Assembly: GCF_030547545.1 (NCBI RefSeq)
Contig: NZ_JAUOQE010000007.1
Coordinates: 62,001-126,000 of the forward strand
DNA: 64,000 nucleotides
Source of the DNA: Amphritea sp. 1_MG-2023
GTDB taxonomy: Bacteria; Pseudomonadota; Gammaproteobacteria; Pseudomonadales; Balneatricaceae
Direction: 5' to 3'
This document shows positions 8,297 through 17,439 of the stretch, piece by piece. Each line of letters opens with the position of its first letter. Position 1 is the first letter of the stretch. The notes below the pieces were generated by a model. It had not been told where the DNA came from, made no database searches, and was given only the letters and a program-made list of their open reading frames with translations. Position numbers and translations under genes: made by a program.

Positions 8297-9328
8297 TCAG
8301 TTATCGAAACCCACTTTATCGACCATACGTGCGGCGGTGGCGCGTAATTCAGCAATTTTTTGTAGGCTGACATCATCTTGTTTGAAGTCACCCATATATT
8401 CGTCGAGTAGTGCCGAGCGTTGAGTGCCTGGACGAATAGGGAATTCAAAGTTGGCTTCAGCATACATCGATTGCGCTTTAGCTTGGCTGAGGAATTCCAT
8501 TAACTGAATCGCGGCGTCTTTGTTGGGTGCATATTTTGTCAAGGCAGCCCCAGAGATGCTCATGTGTGCGCCACGCCCGTCTTGGTTAGGGAAGATCAGG
8601 TTAACGGCGTTAGCCCACTCTTTTTGTTCGGGTTGCTGCTCGTTTGTCAGCATCTTGCCAAAGTAGTAAGAGTTACCCAATGCGAGATCGCAAACACCCT
8701 CTTTGACCGCCTTAACTTGCGCACGATCGTTGCCTTGAGGTTTACGCGCGAGGTTGGCTTTCACACCTTCGAGCCATTGCTCTGCTTCGGCTTCGCCGTG
8801 CTCAATGATCATCGAGCCGATCAGCGAGAGGTTATACGTATGTTTACCGCTACGAGTACAGATACGGCCTGCCCACTTAGGATCGGTGAGTTCTTCGTAA
8901 GTGCTGATTTCGCCGGCTTTGACGCGGTCTTTAGAGGCGTAGATCAGGCGAGTACGGCTGGTTAAACCAAACCAGTGAGCATCAGGGTCGCGGTAATGCG
9001 TTGGAATATTCTCTTCTAACACCTCGCTGTGTACCGCTTGCGTGAGGCCTTTGGCAACCACATCGTATAGTGGACCAATATCGGAGGTTAGGACGATATC
9101 CGCAGGAGAGTTTTTACCTTCGTGCTCTAGGCGTTCAATTAAGCCTTTCTTGGCAAACACAACGTTGGTCTTGATGCCGCTTTCTGCAGTAAAGGCATCG
9201 AGCATGGGTTGAATGAGAAACTGCTGTCGATAAGAGTAGATATTGACTTCATCTGCAGCGGACACATGCGTCGCGGCCAGTGTGAGCGGTAGAGTGAGAA
9301 ACGCTAGTTTTTTCAGATTTTTACGCAT
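8297..9328 (-). CDS. fbpA: Ferric iron-binding periplasmic protein
   Basis: The 343-residue precursor has a Sec signal peptide (MRKNLKKLAFLTLPLTLAAT..., cleavage after HVSA near residue 24). The mature part starts ADEVNIYSYRQ, like FbpA/FutA proteins. The paired tyrosines Y221-Y222 in GNSYYFGKM are the known iron ligands of this group; RQ near residue 34 and a further Tyr complete the usual set. It captures Fe3+ in the periplasm for FbpBC. A promoter with an adjacent Fur box lies upstream, consistent with iron repression. Confidence 0.92.
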   Translation of the reverse strand: MRKNLKKLAFLTLPLTLAATHVSAADEVNIYSYRQQFLIQPMLDAFTAESGIKTNVVFAKKGLIERLEHEGKNSPADIVLTSDIGPLYDVVAKGLTQAVHSEVLEENIPTHYRDPDAHWFGLTSRTRLIYASKDRVKAGEISTYEELTDPKWAGRICTRSGKHTYNLSLIGSMIIEHGEAEAEQWLEGVKANLARKPQGNDRAQVKAVKEGVCDLALGNSYYFGKMLTNEQQPEQKEWANAVNLIFPNQDGRGAHMSISGAALTKYAPNKDAAIQLMEFLSQAKAQSMYAEANFEFPIRPGTQRSALLDEYMGDFKQDDVSLQKIAELRATAARMVDKVGFDN

Positions 9329-9427
9329 TATTGATACACCTGATCCGTGAAACCCTCAGTCACTATCTTGAAACGGCGAAGACATGACGAAGGGGTGTGT
9401 TGAGACATAGGGTTGCTAATGGGAACT

Positions 9428-9480
9428 ATTCTTATTTAAAGCAGGCTCGATGTCAATGTTAATGCGTATGATTCTCAATT
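9428..9480 (-). promoter_or_regulatory. fbpA promoter and Fur box
   Basis: On the minus strand TTGACA (9451-9456) and AAGAAT (9428-9433) are 17 bases apart, a strong sigma-70 pair. Immediately upstream, 9460-9480 reads TTGAGAATCATACGCATT, which matches the TGATAATCATTATC core of a Fur box. The site resembles the one before fbpC, so both halves of the importer should respond to iron together. Confidence 0.65.
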
Positions 9481-9543
9481 AAAAAATGCGCGGTGTCTGC
9501 TGCCGACGAGCAATCATCGACGGCAAGCTACCGCTCGCGTTAT

Positions 9544-10257
9544 TTAAAGCGGGAACAGTTTGGCTAATAACACCGGTACGGCATTTTCGACTCTGAGTAT
9601 CCGCGGCCCGATATGAATCGCTGCAAAACCTGCCGCCTGCAGTTTTTCTACTTCATAAGGGATAAAACCGCCCTCAGGGCCGATGGCTAGGGTGGTCTCA
9701 AGGTGATCGGCCGGAGGACAGCCGACAGCGTTGTACGGATGCGCGACTAATGCTCGGCTCTGTTGTGCTAAGGCTGGTAGTTCATCTTCAACGAAGGGTT
9801 TAAAGCGTTTACGTAGGTGAATCTCTGGCAACTGCGTATCGCCGGCCTGTTCGAGCCCGAGGTAAAGCTGTTCGTTGAGAGTCGGCTGCTGTAATACCGG
9901 TGTCGACCAATAACTCTTATCCACTTTATAAGAGTTGATCAGGTAGATCTGTTTTACCCCCATGCTGGTGATGGTTTGCAATGTTCGTTTGAGCATTTTA
10001 GGCCGCGGTAACGCGAGGATCAGCGTGATAGGTAAGGGCGCGGGTGGCTGTTTATCGAGTTTAACCTGTAATGTGATGCTTTGCTCCGTCAGACTGAGGA
10101 CAACGCCTTGACCAATTTCGCCGTTGAGCAAGCCCACTTTAAGTGACTGATCTGGTACCGGTTGATAAAACTGTTTGATATGGTGGAAGCGTCGATCGCT
10201 AATCACGACGGTATCGACGGCGGTAAAATCGCTTTTAAACAGCAGAATCAGATTCAT
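9544..10257 (-). CDS. rsmE: 16S rRNA (uracil-1498-N3)-methyltransferase
   Basis: RsmE methylates U1498 of 16S rRNA in the assembled 30S subunit. The 237-residue product has the N-terminal PUA-like part (RRFHHIKQF near 22-30) and the C-terminal SPOUT knot with the S-adenosylmethionine motif IGPEGGF (192-198), followed by GPRILRVENAVP. The length and order are typical. It lies upstream of fbpA on the same strand but the fbpA promoter separates them. Confidence 0.95.
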   Translation of the reverse strand: MNLILLFKSDFTAVDTVVISDRRFHHIKQFYQPVPDQSLKVGLLNGEIGQGVVLSLTEQSITLQVKLDKQPPAPLPITLILALPRPKMLKRTLQTITSMGVKQIYLINSYKVDKSYWSTPVLQQPTLNEQLYLGLEQAGDTQLPEIHLRKRFKPFVEDELPALAQQSRALVAHPYNAVGCPPADHLETTLAIGPEGGFIPYEVEKLQAAGFAAIHIGPRILRVENAVPVLLAKLFPL

Positions 10258-10374
10258 GGTGGCTCGGTATTGGATTCACGGAAGGGCGCTATTCTAAAGC
10301 AGCCATTTTAACTTATCTATCGTGTTGAGCTTGGCTTTAACCTTGACGATACCCGACCTTGTGCTGCGATAATC

Positions 10375-10489
10375 AAGCAGGATCTCAGCGTTAACATTTT
10401 TCGACGTACAACCAGTATGCCTGTAACGGTTGCCTTGATCTCCAGCTTCTCTGTCAGCCAGAGGCGTCATTGACTTATTCGCACCTTCC
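10375..10489. mobile_element. Left-truncated copy of the IS5-ended MITE
   Basis: From AAGCAGGATCTCAGCG at 10375 to the terminal repeat CTTATTCGCACCTTCC ending at 10489, this matches the right part of the long copy at 31947-32210, including the 16-base block GTACAACCAGTATGCC. The right flank is TTAG, a YTAR target. No left terminal repeat is present. The rest of the 10258-10630 gap holds the rsmE upstream region and nothing else I recognise. A short minus-strand frame through the copy is not a gene. Confidence 0.8.
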
Positions 10490-10630
10490 TTAGGATAAGA
10501 CCTCTCTGTGCTAAACATTACGTATCGAAACCGATCGATTTGATTCAGGACGATTCTTTTTGTGTTCGCTATCAGGGTCTTGGTACCATGAGAGGGAAGT
10601 TTGTATAACCACGACTTAGGGTAAGTGTAT

Positions 10631-11218
10631 ATGACAGCGATGGGCGATAACGGTATTCAGCAGCAGCTAACCGAGCCGGGTCAGGAAGGCCCCGTTACTG
10701 TCAGTATTTCCCGCAAGATCATTCCGGGCAAGGAAGCTGCTTTCGAAAGCTGGGTCTCGGCGGTGGTTGAGGAAGCGTCGGTTTATCCGGGTCATCAGGG
10801 TAGTAATGTGCTGCGACCCTCGTCTTCAACGGGCAATTGCTATGTGCTTATCTACCGTTTTGATAACTATGAAAATTGTCAAAACTGGGAAACCTCTGCG
10901 ATTCGACGAGAATGGCTTAAAAAGCTTGAACCCCTGATTGAGGGAGAGCCTGAGGTGCAACGTGGCACCGGACTCGAGTTTTGGTTTGATCTGCCGGAGC
11001 TGCCGGTGAGTAAGCCATCACCGCATAAGATGACCTGTGTTCTGCTGGTGGTTGTGTATGCCTTGGTGATAGTCATCAATCTGGTATTAGGGCCGTTTTT
11101 GGATAGTCTCGATTTGTGGTTAAGATCGGTAGTGATTGTACTGTTGCAGGTATTGTTGCTGACCTATATCGTCATGCCTCGAGTAACCCGATTGCTGAAA
11201 GGCTGGTTGTTTCGCTAA
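10631..11218 (+). CDS. ABM-domain (monooxygenase-like) membrane protein
   Basis: The 195-residue product has an antibiotic-biosynthesis-monooxygenase-type ferredoxin fold at about 20-120 (VTVSISRKIIPGKEAAFESW, YRFDNYENCQNWETS) followed by two membrane helices at about 133-153 and 162-186. This ABM plus two-helix architecture is known from uncharacterised proteins; the ABM fold usually binds quinones, haem or small aldehydes. Its substrate is unknown. I prefer ATG 10631 to the in-frame GTG 10625 because AGGG sits about ten bases before it. A terminator follows, so it is probably monocistronic. Confidence 0.75.
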   Translation: MTAMGDNGIQQQLTEPGQEGPVTVSISRKIIPGKEAAFESWVSAVVEEASVYPGHQGSNVLRPSSSTGNCYVLIYRFDNYENCQNWETSAIRREWLKKLEPLIEGEPEVQRGTGLEFWFDLPELPVSKPSPHKMTCVLLVVVYALVIVINLVLGPFLDSLDLWLRSVVIVLLQVLLLTYIVMPRVTRLLKGWLFR

Positions 11219-11384
11219 GGGCTACTGTCAATCAGCGACTGCTCTTAGGTGTTGACAGTGGGCTGCGGTATACCGAGCACCAATCAACAGTGTCCGCGTT
11301 TTGATTAATGAGCTGCCCAAACAGTACCTTGGTATTGCCGGTCAAACCGCGAAAAGGCAGGGGAAATAGCCCCCGTCTTATCTG

Positions 11385-11410
11385 AAAAACCTCCTGTGGG
11401 AGGTTTTTTT
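11385..11410 (+). terminator. Rho-independent terminator
   Basis: AAAAACCTCC and GGAGGTTTTTTT pair around a TGTG loop, between the ABM gene and the MATE gene. Confidence 0.85.
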
Positions 11411-11511
11411 ATGCCTTCACTAGGGGCGCTATTGATTCGAATACCGGCTCCAGTCGGATCGGCAGAGGTGGTATGATGGCGCCTATTTAACCTCATGTAT
11501 AAAGGTATTGA

Positions 11512-12840
11512 GTGAAACCCGATCTGCTGAACGGTGAGGTTCGTCCTACCCTGATTAAAATGACGTTACCGATGATGCTCGGTATCGTGAGTTTGATGTT
11601 ATTCAATGTTGCCGATAGTTATTTTGTCAGTCAGCTGGGTACTCATCAACTGGCGGCCTTGGGCTTTACCTTTCCGGTATCTTTCACGGTGATTAGTCTT
11701 TCCATTGGCTTGAGTATCGGCACATCGGCGACGATCGCTAGACTGATTGGCTCAGATAACGCCTCGGCCGCGCGACAGTTAACCACCGATAATTTATTAC
11801 TCACGGGTCTCCTGATGATTGCCATTGCGGTGGTGGCGATACAGGTGATTGATCCGTTGTTTCGATTACTCGGGGCCGATGATGAGTTGCTGCCTTATAT
11901 CGATCAATACATGTCTGTGTGGTTTATCGGTGCGGTATTTTATGTGCTGATTATGGTGTCGAACAGTTCGTTACGGGCCACAGGGGATACGCGTTCAGCG
12001 GCGTTATTGATGGGGCTTTCTTCGATACTCAATATGATCCTCGATCCGATTATGATTTTCGGCTGGGGGCCGGTGCCTGCATTGGGGATTCAGGGAGCCG
12101 CGCTCGCGAGTGTCATTGCTTGGGGGATCACGGCGGTGTGTGCACTCATCAATCTTTATTGCAATAAAGGTTTATTATTACTGCGAATTGAATCGCCTCG
12201 TGCTGCGCTGCAGCATTGGTTAATGGTGATGAAAATTGGATTTCCTGCGGCGCTCTCTAATATGATGACGCCGATTTCAGCGGCGATTATGACGGCGATT
12301 GTGGCGACCCATGGCGCTGAAGCGGTGGCTGCATTTGGCGTGGGTAATCGGCTTGAATCGCTCTCGTTGTTGGCTAATTTGGCGCTATCGATGACGTTAC
12401 CGCCGTTTATCAGTCAAAACTTTGGTCGGGGTCATATCGACCGTGTTCGCGGTGCCTATTTATTTGCAGTTAAGTTTGCAATTATTTGGCAGGCCTTAAT
12501 ATACCTAGGCTTGCTGCTTTTTGCTGGGGGCATCGGGGCGTTGTTTAGTGATAACGATGAGGTGATCAGTCTGATCAGTTTGTGGCTTCTTATTGTACCG
12601 TTGGGATTTGGTTTTCAGGCGGTCACCTTTCTCACGGCCTCCAGTTTTAATGCCTTACATCAGCCGATTAGAGCGATGCGGATCAGTATCTTTCGGCTGT
12701 TTTGTCTGTATGTTCCGTTAGGCTTACTCGGTAACTATATCGCCGATTTACTGGGGATGTTTATTGGTTTTGTGATTGCAAATATGTGCACTGCAGCAAT
12801 GGCTTATTGGTGGATGAATCGATACCTCAACCGCCTGTAA
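11512..12840 (+). CDS. MATE family multidrug/metabolite efflux transporter
   Basis: The 442-residue product has 12 predicted membrane helices in two homologous halves. The first helix carries PMMLGIVSLMLFNVADSYFV, the usual MATE start, with the D/N pair of the family (N28-x2-D31 region), and GTSATIARLIGSDN is the typical first loop. It would export cationic drugs or metabolites in exchange for Na+ or H+. The start codon is GTG, with AAAGG about nine bases upstream. It stands alone between a terminator and a repeat-rich region. The substrate cannot be read from sequence. Confidence 0.9.
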   Translation: MKPDLLNGEVRPTLIKMTLPMMLGIVSLMLFNVADSYFVSQLGTHQLAALGFTFPVSFTVISLSIGLSIGTSATIARLIGSDNASAARQLTTDNLLLTGLLMIAIAVVAIQVIDPLFRLLGADDELLPYIDQYMSVWFIGAVFYVLIMVSNSSLRATGDTRSAALLMGLSSILNMILDPIMIFGWGPVPALGIQGAALASVIAWGITAVCALINLYCNKGLLLLRIESPRAALQHWLMVMKIGFPAALSNMMTPISAAIMTAIVATHGAEAVAAFGVGNRLESLSLLANLALSMTLPPFISQNFGRGHIDRVRGAYLFAVKFAIIWQALIYLGLLLFAGGIGALFSDNDEVISLISLWLLIVPLGFGFQAVTFLTASSFNALHQPIRAMRISIFRLFCLYVPLGLLGNYIADLLGMFIGFVIANMCTAAMAYWWMNRYLNRL

Positions 12841-12966
12841 GGCTTTGACATTAGTGAAATAAGTTGTATCTTGACTTAACGCCATAAGCGGCAGAATATA
12901 AGTTTTAGCAGATGTTAAAGTTTAGGTTCAGACTCATTGTCACGCTGTCTTGAGTATTGATTCGTG

Positions 12967-13075
12967 GTACTAAACTAAGTACTAAATTAAGTACTAAGCT
13001 AAGTAATAAATTCAGTACTAAACTAAGTGCTGCGTATAAGTACTGAATTAAGTACTGAATTAAGCACTAAACCAA
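12967..13075. repeat. Nine-copy 12-bp tandem array upstream of the acetoacetyl-CoA reductase
   Basis: Units of the form GTACTAAATTAA run from 12967 to 13075: nine copies, all 12 bp except one of 13 bp, with one to five changes each. Most contain the GTAC palindrome. The array ends about 130 bases before the reductase start and fills much of the 366-base gap after the MATE gene. No coding potential. Confidence 0.85.
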
Positions 13076-13206
13076 GGTCATATTTCTGCGGGGAACGATT
13101 GCTTATATTCTTAGCAGATACAGAAATGGATTAACAATAACAATAAAAGCTGTACAACGACTGAAAAAATCAACTCTCAAGAAGCAAAGTAAAAGGGGAC
13201 GTGAGC

Positions 13207-13956
13207 ATGACACAGAAAATTGCTCTGGTAACAGGAGGTACGGGTGGTATTGGTACCGCCATCTGTCGCGCATTGGCTGACGCCGGTGTTAAGGTTGTTG
13301 CAGGTTATAACTCTGGTGGTAACCATGAAAAAGCGAAAGCCTGGCAAGACGAGCAAAAACAAGACGGTTATGACATTCTTGTGGCGTACGGTGATGTGAC
13401 GGATGAAGAATCTTGTGCCGCTTGTATCAAAACCGTTGAAGAAGTGGCTGGAGGAAGTGTTGATATTCTGGTGAATAACGCCGGTATCACGCGTGATGGC
13501 ACGTTCCGAAAAATGAGCTGGGAACAGTGGAACGAAGTGCTGTCTGCCAACCTTGATTCGATGTTCCATATGACGCGTCTGGTGATTAATCCAATGCTGG
13601 ATAAAGGCTGGGGACGGGTTATCAATATCTCTTCGGTGAATGCTCAGAAAGGTCAGTTTGGTCAGTGTAACTATTCCGCGGCTAAAGCGGGTATACATGG
13701 TTTCACTAAAGCCTTAGCGCAGGAAGTAGCGGCCAAAGGTGTTACTGTTAATACGGTTTCTCCTGGCTATGTGTTAACGCCGATGGTTAAAAAGATTCCC
13801 GAAGAAGTATTGGAAAAAATTATTCGTCAGGTGCCCGTTGGGCGTCTGGGTGAACCGGCAGAAATTGGTAAGGCCGTGTCTTATCTGGCGAGTAACGATT
13901 GTGGTTATGTCACCGGATCCGACTTCTCAATCAACGGCGGTCAGCATATGTCATAA
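13207..13956 (+). CDS. phbB: Acetoacetyl-CoA reductase (PhaB/PhbB-type SDR)
   Basis: The 249-residue short-chain dehydrogenase would reduce acetoacetyl-CoA to (R)-3-hydroxybutyryl-CoA with NADPH for polyhydroxybutyrate. The cofactor motif TGGTGGIG is at 9-16, NNAG near 90, the catalytic serine at 142-143 (NISSVN) and the YSAAK pair at 156-160. VNAQKGQFGQCNYSAAKAG is the PhaB signature that separates it from FabG. ATG 13207 is preferred over GTG 13201 because AAGGGGA then lies at proper spacing. No phaA or phaC is next to it. A 12-bp tandem array lies upstream and a terminator directly after. Confidence 0.88.
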   Translation: MTQKIALVTGGTGGIGTAICRALADAGVKVVAGYNSGGNHEKAKAWQDEQKQDGYDILVAYGDVTDEESCAACIKTVEEVAGGSVDILVNNAGITRDGTFRKMSWEQWNEVLSANLDSMFHMTRLVINPMLDKGWGRVINISSVNAQKGQFGQCNYSAAKAGIHGFTKALAQEVAAKGVTVNTVSPGYVLTPMVKKIPEEVLEKIIRQVPVGRLGEPAEIGKAVSYLASNDCGYVTGSDFSINGGQHMS

Positions 13957-13972
13957 GCTGTTTAGCGCTGTT

Positions 13973-13999
13973 AAAAAACCCGCCTTTGCGGGTTTTTTT
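13973..13999. terminator. Bidirectional terminator
   Basis: AAAAAACCCGC and GCGGGTTTTTTT pair around CTTT between the convergent reductase and DUF349 genes. Confidence 0.9.
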
Positions 14000-14045
14000 G
14001 TCGCTGTTTGATGGCCTTAAGGTGGCGGGGTGCCGTGATCTCGGT

Positions 14046-16706
14046 TTAGTTAGCTTGTTGTAGATTGCTGTAAAAACGGATTTGCAACGCTTCATGTTGT
14101 AGTGTCAGCGGCTGACACTGCCATTCGAGTTCTAGGCGTTTAAGATCGTGCTGATTGCTTGAAGGTTGACGCTGTTGTAGCGCCTTTTGCAAGCGATCCA
14201 TCTGATATTCCATCCGTAGGGTTTGATCTTGTTCCGGTGATTCTAGCCCCAGCAGGATTTCCAAGCGAATACACAGTTGACGTAGCGCTTTCTCGGTGAT
14301 GGTTAGCAGATCCTCTATCTCGATGTTGCCTGAGATATAATCCAGCAGTTGAGCATAACGTGAGTCGATCAACGGACCAAAGGTTCCATTCACCGAGTCG
14401 CTTTGATGCCACTGTGCCTGAATATCATCCAGTGCTAACTGATCCAGCGTACCATCGAGAATAAAGCTTTCTAACTGATCACACAGTTCGATACGACGTA
14501 ATAGCGCTTCATAGGCGTGAGGATCATCCAGCGGTGATGAGACTGTCTCGGCGGTTGTGTTGCTATCGCTCTGCTTGTTTTTGTTGAGGTTTTCAAACAC
14601 CTGATTACAGGCTTTACGAAACTCTGGCCATAGTTCTCGTTCGAGGCTATGGAAGGTATTGCCGGCCAGTTTCCAGCGTTTCTGTAGTGCTCTGATCTCC
14701 GTTGCGGCGGTTGGTAGATCGTCCTCGGTGAGTAGTTGTTGCGCTTGTGCCAGCAAGGCTTTCTTTTCATTGGCAACTTGATCGCGGTGAGCTGCAATCT
14801 GTTGATCGATCTGCTTGAGTAGCGCGTTAAAGTCAGTCTGTACTTGACGTCCCGGTGTACGGTCGACCGGCGCATAGGTTTTCCATTCTCGTTTGGCGGT
14901 GCGACTAACCTGCTCAATCAGTGACCAGTCAGGCTGCTGCCAATCGAGCTGTTGGAGAAACTGATTTAAATCGTTCACCAGTTGCTTGCGTTTCTCGAGG
15001 TTTTCGGTGCGTTGTTGCTTTTGCTGTCGAAAATAGTGTTCGCAAGGTGCATAGGCCTGATCAGAGGCGGCTTTAAAGCGTTGCCAAACTTTATGTGAGT
15101 GAACCGGATCATCGCTATCGAGTGATTTCCACTGTTGCTGCAGTGCATGGATCTGTTTAGCGAGTCGCGGCGCGTCAGTGTGACTGTCGATCAGCGCTTC
15201 CATCGCTTCACATAGCGCTTCTTTTTTACTTGATACGGCAAAGCCTTGCCAGTTTTTGAGTTCGTGCAGTTGTGCCTGAAGGCCTTTATAACGCTGTTGC
15301 AGCGATTTCGGTGCACCGCTCATGTTCTCTAGCTGCGATTCAGCCGTTTGAGCCAACTGACAGGCGTGTTTAATCTGTCCGGCGTCGATCTGTTGCTCGA
15401 GCTGATTGAGCAGTTGAATAAAGTCATTATGATCGTGTTGCCGTAAGCGTTTTAGCTGATTGATCTGCTGTAACGTTTGCTCTCGCTGTTGCAGCAGGCG
15501 CTGTAACAGGTTGGGTTGAGCAATGCTGCTAGGCCAGTTGATCTGTTGACGGATGTGCTCGATCTGATCGAGGTTGCTGCTCAGGGTGGTTTCGTTAGCC
15601 TCGTTTGAGGGAGCGCTTTCTAGCAGTGTCACGATCGTTGCTTGATGTTGCAACCAGGCACGCCCGGCCTGTTGATAATGCTCAAAAGGCTGTTTAAAGG
15701 GGTTAAGCAGCGTGTCGGCGTTGTGTGTGCAGGTTTGATGTAACTGTTCTACGGTGTTATCCCAGCAGGATTGTTCGGCATCGAGATCGGCCTTACCAAA
15801 GCGTTCACCGGAGATCAGCGCTGCGCAACGCTTCACGGTCTCTTCCAGTTTTTGTAGCCATACCGATTGTTGCTGTGCTTCGCTGTGCGCTTTTTGTTGC
15901 TCGGCGTGTTGCTGTTGGCTTTTTAATTGTGCGGCGCATAAGGTTTTCTGACAGCGATCGACTAAATCGCGATAACGTTGATCGAGGGCTTCATCGAAGG
16001 CTTCTGTCAGGGTTTGCCATTGCAGGCAAAGAGCGTCTAGTTTAGCGCTATAGAGAGGAAAATGAGCGGTTTTGCTAAGCTGCTCTAAGCTGCAAAGCAG
16101 TTCTTGTTTGCGTAATAGGCGTTGTTCTTTAAGCCGTGCTTGTTCTTGCAGCTGTTGTTGTTTATTGCGAATAATACGATAGACGGTTTTATCCCGACCA
16201 CGGATCGATTTGCTGGCCTGTTCTAATAACTCAGGCGCGTCTAGCTTTTCAGCGGCTAATTGGCGTATCTGTGTGCTGTTAGCGTTCATGATCACCGAGA
16301 TGAGACTGTGTTGATCATTGATACGGCAGATGGCCTGTTGCTGAATCTCAGGGTTTTTACCATTAATGGCGATATGCGCGAGCATATTTTCATCTTGTAG
16401 GCAGTGTACGCATGCCTGCTGCTGACGAGGGGTGTAACTCGGGTCTAAGATGATTTCACAGATCCGTTTAGCAACGCTACGACGGATATCCGGATCCATA
16501 TCATGGGTGAGAATATCGGATAGCAGATCGGGCGACGCTATTTTCTCCACAGCGGCCAGACGCACTTCAATGCTTTGATCTTGCCGTGCCAGCCGTGCAA
16601 GTACTTCTCGGTGTTCGGTGTTGCCGGTACTGAGGCGGTGCACAGCGCGTACACGGACAGTGGCTTTATTGTGTTGCCAACGAGGTTTGAAAAACTTTGC
16701 AAACAT
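14046..16706 (-). CDS. Large DUF349 domain protein
   Basis: At 886 residues this is a long helical protein. Residues 1-180 look like HEAT-type repeats (RVRAVHRLSTGNTEHREVLA, VRLAAVEKIA, IRRSVAKRI), then long glutamine-rich coiled coils (about 185-300), then several DUF349 repeats marked by the pattern W-x-L...VW-x-F (for example QQWKSLDSDDPVHSHKVWQRF and QKRWKLAGNTFHSLERELW). DUF349 proteins of this size are common in gammaproteobacteria; their function is not established. It has no signal peptide, so it should be cytoplasmic. It is transcribed alone towards the shared terminator. Confidence 0.88.
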   Translation of the reverse strand: MFAKFFKPRWQHNKATVRVRAVHRLSTGNTEHREVLARLARQDQSIEVRLAAVEKIASPDLLSDILTHDMDPDIRRSVAKRICEIILDPSYTPRQQQACVHCLQDENMLAHIAINGKNPEIQQQAICRINDQHSLISVIMNANSTQIRQLAAEKLDAPELLEQASKSIRGRDKTVYRIIRNKQQQLQEQARLKEQRLLRKQELLCSLEQLSKTAHFPLYSAKLDALCLQWQTLTEAFDEALDQRYRDLVDRCQKTLCAAQLKSQQQHAEQQKAHSEAQQQSVWLQKLEETVKRCAALISGERFGKADLDAEQSCWDNTVEQLHQTCTHNADTLLNPFKQPFEHYQQAGRAWLQHQATIVTLLESAPSNEANETTLSSNLDQIEHIRQQINWPSSIAQPNLLQRLLQQREQTLQQINQLKRLRQHDHNDFIQLLNQLEQQIDAGQIKHACQLAQTAESQLENMSGAPKSLQQRYKGLQAQLHELKNWQGFAVSSKKEALCEAMEALIDSHTDAPRLAKQIHALQQQWKSLDSDDPVHSHKVWQRFKAASDQAYAPCEHYFRQQKQQRTENLEKRKQLVNDLNQFLQQLDWQQPDWSLIEQVSRTAKREWKTYAPVDRTPGRQVQTDFNALLKQIDQQIAAHRDQVANEKKALLAQAQQLLTEDDLPTAATEIRALQKRWKLAGNTFHSLERELWPEFRKACNQVFENLNKNKQSDSNTTAETVSSPLDDPHAYEALLRRIELCDQLESFILDGTLDQLALDDIQAQWHQSDSVNGTFGPLIDSRYAQLLDYISGNIEIEDLLTITEKALRQLCIRLEILLGLESPEQDQTLRMEYQMDRLQKALQQRQPSSNQHDLKRLELEWQCQPLTLQHEALQIRFYSNLQQAN

Positions 16707-16894
16707 TACATCGATCCTGCAAGGGCCACTATATAGAAATAGAACAGTCGTTGTGGCAAAAGCCCGTATTCTACCGGCGTTTGCGGTGACAGGAAAAGCC
16801 TTGAACGAAAAGAAATGTGTCTGTTGATGGTGACACTTGAGTCTATTGGCCTGTCTGTGGGGCTTTACAGTGAGTTATCGTGGTAGGAATTTAT

Positions 16895-17326
16895 TTATTC
16901 TTGTTTGATTATATCGACTTCACCATCGACATATACCCAGTGATGACCCTGTTTTCGAAAGTAGGAACGTTCATGCAGGTCGGCTTTCTGTTCGGCGGTC
17001 TCGAAATGTGCCATAAACTCAACCACGCCTTCCTCATCATCGGCCTGACCCGCCTCGGTGTTAAGGATTTTCAGCCCCAGCCAAGTAGTGGCCTTTATCT
17101 GTTCACTCATGAGGGCCGCATCATCAGGATGCCGCTGTTCAGCGGCGGTGCTATTGATAAGGTAATCAACGGCGCCGAGGACAAAGGCCGTGTAACGTGA
17201 ACGCATTAATGCTTCAGCGGTGCTGGCCGGTTTGTGTCCCTCGATAGCGGGTTCACAACAGAATGAAAATGGCTTATTCGAACCACAAGGGCAGGTAAGC
17301 GTGGTATCTTTAGGGTCGTGAAGCAT
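16895..17326 (-). CDS. ychJ: YchJ-like SEC-C motif protein (UPF0225)
   Basis: The 143-residue protein starts with a SEC-C zinc motif, CPCGSNKPFSFCC (12-24), followed by the YchJ/NTF2-like domain (EALMRSRYTAFVLGAVDYLI, YFRKQGHHWVYVDGEV). Its function is unknown. The frame is open upstream to 17395, but ATG 17326 is preceded by GGAGCC five bases before it and gives the usual family start just before the zinc motif. It is divergent from sbcB. Confidence 0.87.
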   Translation of the reverse strand: MLHDPKDTTLTCPCGSNKPFSFCCEPAIEGHKPASTAEALMRSRYTAFVLGAVDYLINSTAAEQRHPDDAALMSEQIKATTWLGLKILNTEAGQADDEEGVVEFMAHFETAEQKADLHERSYFRKQGHHWVYVDGEVDIIKQE

Positions 17327-17439
17327 AAGGGCTCCGGCTGCGATAGGAATTGACTGTTGATAGGCTATTATAAGGGGCTTGAAAATGAAACCCATTGATC
17401 AAAAGCATTAGCCGGTAACCCGGTAGAAAGGCGAATAGC

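Noticed and set aside
10294-10518. 74-codon minus-strand frame upstream of rsmE
   Set aside because: Most of it is the truncated MITE copy; no ribosome site or family resemblance.
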